Shown here: positions 12,379 through 20,464 of the stretch, one piece after another
How positions within the stretch are numbered: position 1 is the stretch's first letter
How the letters are laid out: each line of letters starts with the position of its first letter
Source of the DNA: a virus
DNA: 20,464 nucleotides
IMG/VR virus record: IMGVR_UViG_3300048433_000044
Location: 1 to 20,464 of that record
Direction: 5' to 3' (one strand)
The notes under the pieces: model-generated
What the model saw: only the letters and a program-made list of their open reading frames with translations
What the model was told of the DNA's origin: nothing
Databases searched by the model: none
Made by a program: the position numbers and the translations under genes

Positions 12379-15300
12379 AACATTTTAAATAGACTCTGAT
12401 AGGCTTTAGATATAGTGTATGCAGTTACATAATCTGAACCACTATTAGGGTCTACAGGTTGTCCCTTTTCCTGTTCAAATATTCTAAGACCCCATTCACG
12501 AATATTTTTAGGAAGCCTTTTAAACTTAACTCTATATTGCTCTAGCAAAAATTTATTTTTCAACCTAGCTCTCTTTTCTTCAGGGATGTCTTTGCCAACC
12601 TCTAATATTTTCATATAAGCTGCTTCTTTAAACATACTTTTTATTGGAGCTAAATTAGAGCTTATTATACCTCTTATTTCGGCTTGTATAAATTGCTTAC
12701 TTTTATCTTGTTCAATTAATTGCTTCTCTCTTGCTTGTGCTAGTTTAGCCAAAGGTGGAATCAATTCATTCATCAAGTCATTCTCTATTCTTCTTATGCT
12801 AGGAGTAGAAGCTCTTGATGACATTTCAAATTCGGTGAATCCATATTTTTGCATAAACAAACCTGAAGGGGGATTGTCTTCATAATATGTAGCACCTGCA
12901 CCTATCTTTAAAGCAGGGTTAATTCTACGTTTACCATCTTGGTCTAATACATATGTTCTATTTGGAAGTTTCCTTTCCTCTTCAGGACTTATGAATCCTC
13001 TACGAATAAAAGGCATCTTTGCTGATTGCACAAAAGTTGATTCAAAATCACCATAAATAGGGTCTACATTAGGGTCTTTTATTTGAGATGCTCTGCTTTC
13101 TACAAGACCATAGTCTATTAGTTTACCATCTTTACCTATTCTTATTTCAGGTAATTTAGACATACTTCTTTCTAAATCTATAATCTGAGCAGCAGGAACA
13201 GCATATCTTTGCACAAAGTTTCCAAACGCTGTGCCTGTGGTCTTAGCTATTCTGTCTGACCAAGAAGCATCCGCACCACCTAATGCATTTACAAAATCCT
13301 CTATCATACTAGTGCCTCTACCTGTACGTAAAGTAGCTCCAAAAAAAGTTTCTGTAAATTCTTTTGCGTCACCTACCAAAGAACCTTTCAATGTACCGTC
13401 TTTCCACCTATCAATAAACTCAGATATGTACAAAGCCTGTCTTAAAGGAAATTGTGGAGTAGTATCAAAAGACTCACCGTCTGATGTTCTAATCATTTTA
13501 TAATCAGGGTGAGGTTCATCAAAATATCCTTGCATCCAAGCAGGTCTCTCACTTTCAGGCTTTCTGTAAGCACTAGCAGCTAAATACACTCCGTAACCAA
13601 CTAAGTTTCTTGATATATCTTCTCTGTCTCTATCGGTTAGTTTTTGTAATCTATTAGGTCGTATTAATCTTCTTATAGGCACTAAAGCAGCACCTGCAGA
13701 GTATTGTGCTATTAACTCTAAACTTGTGAATACAAATCTAGGAAAAGCAACTAATGCTGTACCACCATATTTAGCAAGTATTTCATTTACAACTTTAAAA
13801 GGTGCAAAGTTAGGAACATTAGAGTATGTAGCATTTCTAGCTTTTTCTGTTGCCTCTGCAACTATTTCAGAAAATTCTTTAGACCCTTCAGGTAATACAG
13901 TAGGTGAATCATTTAATATTTCTCTCATACGACCTTTATTTAACTCATCTACTAGCTCTAATCCTTTATAATTTTTTCTAAACAAGTCCTCTAAGTTTTG
14001 AAGAAAGTAAGCACTTCTTGTTATATAGTCTTGCCATTTGTTAGGTATATTTAGTGTATCAACAAAGTCTTCACCTGCTTCTAACAATTCATCTATCTTT
14101 TGCTGAACAGGTGTTAACTGAATACCTTCTGGTCTACGCAATCGTACTAGTTCACTAACATTACTAAATAATACATTATAGTTATTCATAAACTCAGGTC
14201 TTTTTAATATATAATCAACATAATCCCTAGCATCTTTATTATCTATTAAATATGAGTGATGCTTAAAACTATTTCTCCAATTAGTAGGACTCAAAACAGT
14301 TAGAGTTTTTTTCTTCAGACCCTTTTCTGTTAGATTATATAAAGAGGTATTAAATACATTAGACAAACCTTCTAATGGACTTCTCATTAAAGTAGATTCT
14401 ACGTTACGTATCATAGTGGCTAACATAGAAACTAATGCACCTCTACCTATATCAATAAATCGTAGAGCCGCCTTACCTGCAAAATTATACTTCTCTAGAT
14501 TAGCTTGGTCTATAGCTTCTTTTCTAGATTTTTTACCTATTTTCCTACCTTTAATTGGAGCAAATTTTTGAAGAACTTTACCTGCTTGTGATGCAGAACC
14601 TAAAGTCATAAGTATATAATCCTCAAAACTAACATCATATTTATTTAATAATGCTGTTAATTCATCATCAGGAAGTAAATCACCTCTTACTGTGGCATTA
14701 AAAAGGTTGTCAATTGTCATTCTGCTTTCAGGAAAAAGTTCAGGCTTAGTTTTCTTTAATTCAGAAGCAATAGCCACTAGAGGGTCTAGTTTGTCAGGGT
14801 TAATTATAGGTGAAAGAAGGTCTTCCTTTTTTAATCCTATTGTAGATTCTAAATCTGAAGCAGCTATCAAGTCTCCATCTATATCTACAGCACCAACATA
14901 TTCTTTTTCAGCTATGTTTAAACCAACAACTCTAGCCTTATCATAATCTATAGACAGTTTACCTGCTACAGTTTTAGATATTAATTTATCTTCATTAATT
15001 ATTTTCTTAATATTATTAGGGTCTCTAGCTCCTATCTGGACTTCATAGTCCATTATTAGCTCTTCTTTAATAGATTGATTCTCACTCGCTTTATCTGCAG
15101 CATCCTTTGCCTTTTTAGCAATTATCTCAGCTTCAGCACTCTTAGCCCTATTAATATTTAGCCTTCTACTTTCATACTTTTTAATCTTTGCGGCATTCTT
15201 AATTAATTTCTTTTTTCTTTTTATCTCAGCTTCAAATATATCTTTGGCTAGTTCTAGAGCTTTAGGTGACCTAGACAGTATACTCATCATAGCACCCTTT

Positions 15301-16190
15301 TCACCAACCTCTAGTATTTGACCCACATCACCAGTAAATGCTTTAGCCGCAGTCTTTGAATCCATGTTTATTGTTTTAGTAGCATCACCGTCTGTTGCAT
15401 CATCTACTGCTTCATGTACTGTTTTATACAAATCAGCAAACCCACCTCTTACGTATTGAGCACTTGATGATATACCTGCAAGAACTTCAGCACCTGTTTC
15501 ACCAAAGTTTTCATAGTACTTTTGCATTATAGGATTGTCTTTAACTTTATCTTTGAAGGCTTGACTGTTTAAATAAGTTTCATAGTCAACCTGTACCATT
15601 CTAGGTGGTTTAGGATAGGTGTATCTTTCCCCAATGATATCTCTATCAGGGATAGTCATCATACCTTTCATTTGTTCTTCTATTGAGGGTGCTTTAGAAC
15701 GGAAGGATTGGTCTTGAGATTGTTCAAAACCTTTAGCTTGTTCTATTTCGGCAGGAGTAGCAAACTTTATTATAGGCTCTGCAAGAGGTTTACCCTGTAA
15801 GTCAACAGTCTCCTCATATACTATGCCTTCTTGTTTTGCTTGTGCTAAGTCTATTAATTTACCTTCTGTAAATAAATTAGGGTATTGATTAGCGTACTTA
15901 ATTCTTAATTCATTTTGCTCTGTTTTATCTATTTGAGCATCTATAGATTCTTTATTTTTTAAATATACTTTTTCATATTCTCTATTACGGAGAAACTCTT
16001 GGTATCTAGGGTCAACAGTTGCTTCTTTTTCTTTTACAACTTCTTCGTCACCAAATACAGACAAAAGAGCATTGTCATCTTTTTTCTCTACCTCCTCATC
16101 CCCAAAAACTGAGGAAAGAGCATCATCGCTTTGTGATACCTCTTCTTCATCACCGAATACAGATTGAAGAGCTTGATTATTTAAATCCAT
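12375..16190 (-). CDS. Very large virion (probable DNA-ejection) protein
   Basis: A 1271-residue protein, the last gene of the virion arm. Three ALxSVFGDEE units at residues 7-16, 24-33 and 41-50 open the protein. A very basic, helix-prone stretch follows at ~312-380 (EIKRKKKLIKNAAKIKKYES). Hydrophobic segments occur near 575-600 (RGALVSMLATMI) and 810-845 (GGTALVAFPRFVF, YSAGAALVPIRR). No lytic transglycosylase or other catalytic motif is recognised. Size, last position after smaller virion genes, coiled-coil and membrane-active segments resemble T7-like internal core proteins (gp15/gp16) that leave the capsid with the DNA. This role is inferred; a large structural polyprotein is the alternative. 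The start has a weak AGAGAAA site. Confidence 0.75.
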   Translation of the reverse strand: MDLNNQALQSVFGDEEEVSQSDDALSSVFGDEEVEKKDDNALLSVFGDEEVVKEKEATVDPRYQEFLRNREYEKVYLKNKESIDAQIDKTEQNELRIKYANQYPNLFTEGKLIDLAQAKQEGIVYEETVDLQGKPLAEPIIKFATPAEIEQAKGFEQSQDQSFRSKAPSIEEQMKGMMTIPDRDIIGERYTYPKPPRMVQVDYETYLNSQAFKDKVKDNPIMQKYYENFGETGAEVLAGISSSAQYVRGGFADLYKTVHEAVDDATDGDATKTINMDSKTAAKAFTGDVGQILEVGEKGAMMSILSRSPKALELAKDIFEAEIKRKKKLIKNAAKIKKYESRRLNINRAKSAEAEIIAKKAKDAADKASENQSIKEELIMDYEVQIGARDPNNIKKIINEDKLISKTVAGKLSIDYDKARVVGLNIAEKEYVGAVDIDGDLIAASDLESTIGLKKEDLLSPIINPDKLDPLVAIASELKKTKPELFPESRMTIDNLFNATVRGDLLPDDELTALLNKYDVSFEDYILMTLGSASQAGKVLQKFAPIKGRKIGKKSRKEAIDQANLEKYNFAGKAALRFIDIGRGALVSMLATMIRNVESTLMRSPLEGLSNVFNTSLYNLTEKGLKKKTLTVLSPTNWRNSFKHHSYLIDNKDARDYVDYILKRPEFMNNYNVLFSNVSELVRLRRPEGIQLTPVQQKIDELLEAGEDFVDTLNIPNKWQDYITRSAYFLQNLEDLFRKNYKGLELVDELNKGRMREILNDSPTVLPEGSKEFSEIVAEATEKARNATYSNVPNFAPFKVVNEILAKYGGTALVAFPRFVFTSLELIAQYSAGAALVPIRRLIRPNRLQKLTDRDREDISRNLVGYGVYLAASAYRKPESERPAWMQGYFDEPHPDYKMIRTSDGESFDTTPQFPLRQALYISEFIDRWKDGTLKGSLVGDAKEFTETFFGATLRTGRGTSMIEDFVNALGGADASWSDRIAKTTGTAFGNFVQRYAVPAAQIIDLERSMSKLPEIRIGKDGKLIDYGLVESRASQIKDPNVDPIYGDFESTFVQSAKMPFIRRGFISPEEERKLPNRTYVLDQDGKRRINPALKIGAGATYYEDNPPSGLFMQKYGFTEFEMSSRASTPSIRRIENDLMNELIPPLAKLAQAREKQLIEQDKSKQFIQAEIRGIISSNLAPIKSMFKEAAYMKILEVGKDIPEEKRARLKNKFLLEQYRVKFKRLPKNIREWGLRIFEQEKGQPVDPNSGSDYVTAYTISKAYQSLFKMF
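16041..16172 (-). repeat. Three SVFGDEE coding repeats, 51-bp period
   Basis: Units at 16143-16172, 16092-16121 and 16041-16070 encode ALQSVFGDEE, ALSSVFGDEE and ALLSVFGDEE, exactly 17 codons apart. The codons differ at many third positions (for example GGT/GGG, TTC/TTT, GAA/GAG) while the peptide is constant, so selection acts on the protein. Confidence 0.85.
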
Positions 16191-16205
16191 TTATTTCTCT
16201 ATAAT

Positions 16206-17354
16206 TTAATTATAAACAGGCTGACCACTCAACAAAGGAATATTGATGAATTTCCCATCGGCATCTTTTTGTCCTGTAAATACAACTCTTTGCCCATTGG
16301 ATTTAGTATACGTCATCCCTGGAATCATCTGCTCTCCTTCATCAGGTTTAGATAATCCTACAACATTTGCACCTGCTCCTTGGACAACAGCACGAAAAGC
16401 AGGGTCATTTAATTTGTTAGCACCTGCACCAAACATGACAAAATTACGTAATGAATTTCTTTCTACCTCACGCTTTATAGCATCATTCTTTTCTCCACCA
16501 GGAAACGTAAAATCAAAGCCACCTGTAGGATTTGGAACAACTTTTAAATCTAACTTAGTTGCTTTAGCGGCTATGTTTGCAAAATCTTTATATGAGTTTC
16601 TCCAATCACTAGGTTTCCATGTAGTTGTTTTTTCTAAAGCTGCTTTGTTCTTCTGTATAGTGCTTTCATTCAATCTATACTTTTGAACTTCATCCAAAGT
16701 TTTATTGTGGTCATATTTAGGTTTCATGGCTATCTTAGGTAATTCACCCTCAACAACTTCAGGTAATCCTAGTGCTGCTTTAGCTTTAGCACCTATGTCT
16801 TCTACATTTATAGGGTCGGTGACTATACCACGAGATTGAGGCATAGATTTAAGTACTTGCATACTAACATCAAGGTTTCTAGGAGCAGCACCAACTTTAT
16901 TTTGAGCTATTATAGTTGATATCTTATCTATATTCATATCACTATTTATGGATTTTATATCTTGAAACTCATCATTTAAAAAGGATTTCCTGTTATATCC
17001 CAAGCTACCTAACTTTTGACTAGCAGCCACTTTATTTTGATATGCTTTATTAATCTTTTCAGGGTCATAACCGTGTTTAGCATACAATGCTTGTGCGGCA
17101 GCTACCCTATCTGTTTGAGTTAAATCTAAATCTTCAGGTAGATACTGAGACATTATATTTTGTAAGTCTTCTTTTGCTTTATTCTTAACAAGAAGATGCT
17201 TCTGTCTATACTCACTAGCAGGTGCGGCAGAATCCTCTATAGATTTAAATAGAGCATTTTTTATACCATCCATTCTTTTATTTTCAGTTTCTCTTACTAT
17301 TCTAGCTGCTTCACCACCAGCTATAGCAAACTTTTGAAACACACTTAATCCCAT
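16206..17354 (-). CDS. Probable virion/internal protein, 382 residues
   Basis: A 382-residue soluble protein between two virion-type genes. The N-terminus (GLSVFQKFAIAGGEAARIV) is followed by a long charged helical region to ~residue 110, a Lys/Asn-rich middle, and a glycine-rich C-terminal part (FVMFGAGANKL, VVQGAGANVVG). The end, ISYTK-like in style (PGMTYTKSNGQRVVFTGQ), forms a small beta domain. No family is recognised. Its start overlaps the previous stop (TAATG) with AAGGAG placed just upstream, and it ends 15 bases before the giant ejection-type gene. By gene order it could be an internal core partner of the 1271-residue protein, analogous to smaller T7 internal proteins. Function is inferred from position only. 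Confidence 0.7.
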   Translation of the reverse strand: MGLSVFQKFAIAGGEAARIVRETENKRMDGIKNALFKSIEDSAAPASEYRQKHLLVKNKAKEDLQNIMSQYLPEDLDLTQTDRVAAAQALYAKHGYDPEKINKAYQNKVAASQKLGSLGYNRKSFLNDEFQDIKSINSDMNIDKISTIIAQNKVGAAPRNLDVSMQVLKSMPQSRGIVTDPINVEDIGAKAKAALGLPEVVEGELPKIAMKPKYDHNKTLDEVQKYRLNESTIQKNKAALEKTTTWKPSDWRNSYKDFANIAAKATKLDLKVVPNPTGGFDFTFPGGEKNDAIKREVERNSLRNFVMFGAGANKLNDPAFRAVVQGAGANVVGLSKPDEGEQMIPGMTYTKSNGQRVVFTGQKDADGKFINIPLLSGQPVYN

Positions 17355-17881
17355 TAAGAACTCCTTCTACCCATTAAACCTTTTGGTTCAACCTCGTTTT
17401 CATTTTCTTCTGATATGTCTTTAACCTCAGAAGCACCACCCATAACATCTTCCATCAAACCTTCAACATCTTCATCTTTAAGTAACTCTTGTTCCGCTTC
17501 AGTTGCGTCTAATGGTGTAACATTACTTTTGTTTTCTTCATCTGCGTCTATAGTATAGTCTATTCCTGCTAAGTCAGCCAATCCCTTTAAAAACTCAACT
17601 ATTACAGGATTCACAAGAACAGAAACATCAACAGTATGTCTACCTTCCATAGTACCACTTAACGTAAATACTTCAGCTATAGCAGTCAAAGATGCTCCAC
17701 TTTCTATAATTCTTAGTGTAGTATTTATTGTTGAAGGGTCACCTAATTTAGGTATGTAATAATCAATAGCATCCTCAAGTGTTTGCAGTTCTGCTTTTTG
17801 TTGCCATGGTCTAGCACCTAATTCTGCAGTTAAAGATTGACCCGGTATAGGAGCATCTAATAATGGTTCATTTTGTATCAT
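17354..17881 (-). CDS. Small acidic virion-associated protein
   Basis: A 175-residue acidic protein. It opens with PLLDAPIPGQSLTAELGARP (6-25) and WQQKAEL, then a globular domain with AIDYYIPKLGDPSTINTTLR (38-57) and a hydrophobic stretch around FTLSGTMEGRHTVDVSVLVN. The last ~60 residues are very acidic and disordered (EAEQELLKDEDVEGLMEDVM). I recall a PIPGxSLTxE(L/P)G opening in proteins of marine tailed phages near structural genes, but cannot name the function. It starts 2 bases after the 69-residue gene and overlaps the 382-residue gene by one base. A minor virion component or assembly factor is the likely role. Confidence 0.7.
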   Translation of the reverse strand: MIQNEPLLDAPIPGQSLTAELGARPWQQKAELQTLEDAIDYYIPKLGDPSTINTTLRIIESGASLTAIAEVFTLSGTMEGRHTVDVSVLVNPVIVEFLKGLADLAGIDYTIDADEENKSNVTPLDATEAEQELLKDEDVEGLMEDVMGGASEVKDISEENENEVEPKGLMGRRSS

Positions 17882-17883
17882 AT

Positions 17884-18093
17884 TTAGCTCTTTACTTTAT
17901 TAACAGCTTCACGAATTGCTAAAACATATTCAGCAGTAGGGGTAATTTGATTGTTGGTATTGCCCACATTTGGTTTTTTTAGTAGGCTATTCTTTTTGCT
18001 AGTAGGCATAGTTGGCTTTATCTGATTATTTTTTATTTGATTGTCTATGCCAAACCATGCTTTACGATTAGCATTTCTATATGTTTGAAACAT
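17884..18093 (-). CDS. Small basic Asn/Lys-rich protein
   Basis: A 69-residue, basic, low-complexity protein (MFQTYRNANRKAWFGIDNQI, then Asn/Lys/Thr-rich), ending in a short helix (AEYVLAIREAVNKVKS). It has no membrane segment and no recognised family. The ATG read from 18093 is preferred over that at 18099 because GAGGAG sits 7 bases before the former and only 1 base before the latter. It overlaps the end of the large structural gene by 17 bases and is followed 2 bases later by the 175-residue gene. A small virion or assembly protein is a guess from position. Confidence 0.65.
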   Translation of the reverse strand: MFQTYRNANRKAWFGIDNQIKNNQIKPTMPTSKKNSLLKKPNVGNTNNQITPTAEYVLAIREAVNKVKS

Positions 18094-20464
18094 ATTCATA
18101 CTCCTCTTTTATTCCCTTTAAATAACGTGGATTAGTGACAACCTTATCCATAAAATATTTTACAACCTTTTTAAGTTTCGGTTTATCTTTAATAAACATA
18201 GCGAACTGTTTACCATATTTACCATATAACCACTTAAACCAAGATGGAGCATCTTTATCCATCCAACTTCTAAATATAACCCATTTAGGATTAGAAGAAC
18301 CATATATTTCCCTAGCTACCCAGCATAACCAACCGCCAATTAAGGAGTTAGAACCTGCTGTCAATATAGTTCCCACCATTGACCCTAGACCAGAAGATGT
18401 TTTTGCATCCGCTTGCAATTTGTAACCTTGTGTAGCTGCATCTGCAGTTAATTCAGCAGTTGTTATTTTTACTATTCTATCTAGCTCATTTTCTGCTGAT
18501 GTCCATGCCCATTCCATAGTGTCAGCATAATGTTGCCATAAATTATCATAAGCAGTTTTAGATATGTTTAATAATGCATTAGCATTTAATTCATTAGCAC
18601 GATTTACGGATGCAGTATCTGCTGTAGCTATTTGCCTTCTCCATTGAGCATTACTCTGAGCTATGACTAGCTGATTCTGTGCGTTGAATTGGTCACGTTG
18701 ATTATTTAATTCAGCATTAAATCTTTCTACGGTATTAGCTTGTCCTGCATTAAACTGTGATTGTGCATTGGCTTGTGTAGCATTAAACTGTGCTACTTGT
18801 GTACCGAGATTAGCAAAGAATTGGTCTACTTGATTTTGACTAGAAGCATTAAACTGTCTAGCAGCATTTGTAGCAGCTTGGTCAGTAAACAAAGATTGTG
18901 TTCTTTGCTGTGCCTTAAATAGATTAGTTTGTTGTTGATTAGACAAATTAGCCATGTCCATTTGCAAAAAGTTTTGAGCATTTTGAACAGCAGCTTGTTG
19001 TCTATTATTTAAGTTAGACATATCTAAGTTAGCTAATGCAGACGCTTCAGCCATGACCATAGCTTGTCTATTAGACAGATTATTTAGATTCATTGTGTTC
19101 ACAGCACGAGAGTTCTCTAGAGCTATGTTCTGCTCTGCTGTGAAGTTCATATTAGCTATATCACCAATTCTAGCCGAGTTCTGCACTCTCGCTTGAAATG
19201 CTTGGTCAAACTCTTGTCCTATGAACTGTGCTCTCTGTTGAGCTGCAAGCATAGCTCTCTGTTGTTTGTTAGATAAATTCTGTGCTTCAAACTGTGCAGT
19301 TACCTGTGCATCTGCCTGTGCTATTGGCAACGCTGATTCCAATGCTGCCTGAATCATTGCTTGTCCTGCCATGCTAGATGCACCTAAGCCTCTTTGTTGC
19401 ATAACGGCTTGAACACCTCTAAGTGCTCCTGCTGCCCATGCAGGTGGGTTAGTAGCATCAAAGTCAGCAGTAAGCTGTGCTAGTTGTCCTTGTACAGTAG
19501 CTTTCTCCGTTGGTGTAGCTGTGGCGGCTTGAATCTGTTCTGCGTAAGTAGAAGCAGTCTCGGCATTAGCAGCTCCTGACACTAACTCACCTTGTTGTAT
19601 TTGTCTTTGTACAGGATTCTCTAATAGAGTAGCATTACCTTGAGCAGATGATAAATCACCTACGCTTGAAGCAGTTTGTTGGGCTGCTAATATTTGGGAA
19701 CGTGGGTCTGCAGGGTCTGTTTGAGCAGCTTGAAGTGTGTCTAGTGAAGTATTAACTTGTTCTGCTACACTTTGAGCATCCATTAAATTTGCTTGAGTAG
19801 AAGTTGGCTGTTGAGCCATTGTTGTTTGAGCCATTGCAGTTGGCACAGAAACAGTACCTGACACTTGACCACTGTCAGGTGCAAGCATTTGTTCTTGCGT
19901 CAATTGTGTTCCTACAGGAACAACTGTTGCACCTGTTGGTAATGCAGGATTGATTGCTTGTTGAGCACTCACATCTCCTATAGTAGAACCTTCGGGTATA
20001 TTTTGCTGTGGTATATTTTGCTGTGGTAAAGAACGTGGGTCAGTCATAACTTGTGTTACAGGTTGCTGTTGCTGTCTACTTTGTAGTGCAACGGTTTGGT
20101 CTGTTTCACCTGCAGGTATAACATTACCACCAAGTCGTGCTTCTGCTATAGGAAACTGCTCCACTGTAGACGGTTGTTCATAACTATAATCAGTAACACC
20201 TGCTCTTTCAGCAATCATTCCATTGCCATATTGAGTTCCATCAGGACCATATACAACTGCTTGTGTACCAGCTTGGAAGGGATTAAATGGCATACTATCA
20301 ACATTCACACCACCCACAGCCATCTTACGTACAGCACCACCTTTAGCCATCTCTTGTGCCTTACTTCTATACACAATCATCTCACGTTCTTTGTCAGGGT
20401 TCTGCTTCAAGTACTCATCAAAGTTTTCCATACTACCTGCATAACCCATACGTGTGGCTATTTT
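18077..20464 (-). CDS. Large Gln/Asn-rich virion structural protein (5' end outside window)
   Basis: At least 790 residues. The frame stays open through the window edge (KIATR precedes Met at 20449), so that Met is probably internal. Numbered from it, residues 1-60 are charged and include KGGAVRKMAVGG; 60-330 are low-complexity Gln/Thr/Pro/Ala; 391-590 show strict 11-residue periodicity (NLSN-type units at 391, 457, 479, 501 and Phe at 533, 544, 555, 566, 577, 588), suggesting a long right-handed coiled coil. The C-terminus (709-770) holds a Trp-rich module with CWVAREIYG, NPKWVIFRSWM and APSWFKWLYGKYG. Such sequences are typical of marine phage tail or internal structural proteins. A fibre, tail-stem or internal role cannot be separated by eye. 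Confidence 0.75.
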   Translation of the reverse strand, partial: KIATRMGYAGSMENFDEYLKQNPDKEREMIVYRSKAQEMAKGGAVRKMAVGGVNVDSMPFNPFQAGTQAVVYGPDGTQYGNGMIAERAGVTDYSYEQPSTVEQFPIAEARLGGNVIPAGETDQTVALQSRQQQQPVTQVMTDPRSLPQQNIPQQNIPEGSTIGDVSAQQAINPALPTGATVVPVGTQLTQEQMLAPDSGQVSGTVSVPTAMAQTTMAQQPTSTQANLMDAQSVAEQVNTSLDTLQAAQTDPADPRSQILAAQQTASSVGDLSSAQGNATLLENPVQRQIQQGELVSGAANAETASTYAEQIQAATATPTEKATVQGQLAQLTADFDATNPPAWAAGALRGVQAVMQQRGLGASSMAGQAMIQAALESALPIAQADAQVTAQFEAQNLSNKQQRAMLAAQQRAQFIGQEFDQAFQARVQNSARIGDIANMNFTAEQNIALENSRAVNTMNLNNLSNRQAMVMAEASALANLDMSNLNNRQQAAVQNAQNFLQMDMANLSNQQQTNLFKAQQRTQSLFTDQAATNAARQFNASSQNQVDQFFANLGTQVAQFNATQANAQSQFNAGQANTVERFNAELNNQRDQFNAQNQLVIAQSNAQWRRQIATADTASVNRANELNANALLNISKTAYDNLWQHYADTMEWAWTSAENELDRIVKITTAELTADAATQGYKLQADAKTSSGLGSMVGTILTAGSNSLIGGWLCWVAREIYGSSNPKWVIFRSWMDKDAPSWFKWLYGKYGKQFAMFIKDKPKLKKVVKYFMDKVVTNPRYLKGIKEEYEYVSNI
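18101..18106 (-). promoter_or_regulatory. GAGGAG ribosome binding site deciding the 18093 start
   Basis: On the minus strand GAGGAG lies within the end of the 790-residue gene. Spacing selects the second of two nearby ATG codons (18093) rather than the first (18099) for the 69-residue protein. Confidence 0.55.
18680..19279 (-). repeat. Hendecad (11-residue) repeat region
   Basis: Within the large structural protein the repeats keep phase: NLSN at 391 and 457 are 66 residues apart, then units follow at 479 and 501, and six aromatic positions from 533 to 588 are exactly 11 apart (QFNATQANAQS style). DNA copies are diverged, so this is protein-level periodicity. Confidence 0.75.
19995..20024 (-). 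repeat. Two perfect 15-bp tandem copies
   Basis: GGTATATTTTGCTGT occurs twice head to tail, encoding two QNIPQ-type units (PQQNIPQQNIP) in the low-complexity part of the structural gene. The perfect match suggests a recent slippage duplication, and copy number may vary between relatives. Confidence 0.8.

Noticed and set aside
16243-16686. 147-residue plus-strand ORF opposite the 382-residue gene
   Set aside because: It shadows a well-supported minus-strand gene with good overlaps and ribosome site; its low-complexity composition follows from the other strand.
18680-19279. CRISPR-like regular repeats
   Set aside because: The regularity is at the protein level with diverged DNA copies, inside a continuous coding frame, with no spacer structure.

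Overview
The window is a gene-dense, AT-rich piece of a tailed double-stranded DNA phage genome, or a prophage of one. No host housekeeping gene, rRNA or tRNA is visible. The replication set is T7-like but has no T7-type RNA polymerase in view: split primase and DnaB-type helicase, endonuclease VII, family A DNA polymerase, a probable ssDNA-binding protein, a RecB-like nuclease and a T7-type endonuclease I. With it are a tyrosine integrase, a class II (B12-dependent) ribonucleotide reductase and a MazG-like nucleotide pyrophosphohydrolase. The polymerase carries a DnaJ-like CxxC zinc-knuckle insert between its exonuclease and polymerase halves. That feature, the gene order and the sequence style point to a marine phage of the HMO-2011 type, whose known hosts are marine Alphaproteobacteria such as SAR116, SAR11 and Roseobacter relatives. 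This assignment is an inference from memory, not a database match.

Positions 1-12378 form a plus-strand replication and nucleotide-metabolism arm. After the tail of an unknown gene (to 188) comes the only clear intergenic control region. It has a sigma70-like promoter (194-221), a perfect 15-bp palindrome (241-255) and a strong ribosome binding site ahead of a DUF932-like gene. The genes that follow overlap or sit a few bases apart: integrase, primase, helicase, endonuclease VII, polymerase, probable SSB, RecB-like nuclease, endonuclease I, several small genes, nrdJ, small overlapping genes and mazG-like. Two small genes (9303-9479 and 11385-11546) fit exactly into otherwise unassigned spaces in this chain.

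Positions 12375-20464 form a minus-strand virion arm read toward the first. It contains a protein of at least 790 residues with an 11-residue periodicity, small proteins of 69 and 175 residues, a 382-residue protein, and a 1271-residue protein that is probably carried in the virion and ejected. The two arms converge with stop codons sharing four bases and no terminator between them.

The most interesting signals are: (1) the same palindrome GTCCCAA-S-TTGGGAC three times, once in the control region and twice inside coding sequence in different reading frames; (2) an in-frame amber codon directly before the endonuclease I TTG start, preceded by a well-primed 17-codon ORF; (3) three ALxSVFGDEE units spaced exactly 17 residues apart at the start of the giant virion protein; (4) a small protein resembling ribosome modulation factor; (5) an integrase within a compact replication operon. 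No stretch longer than about 100 bases lacks a gene. I found no CRISPR array, insertion sequence, rRNA or tRNA.
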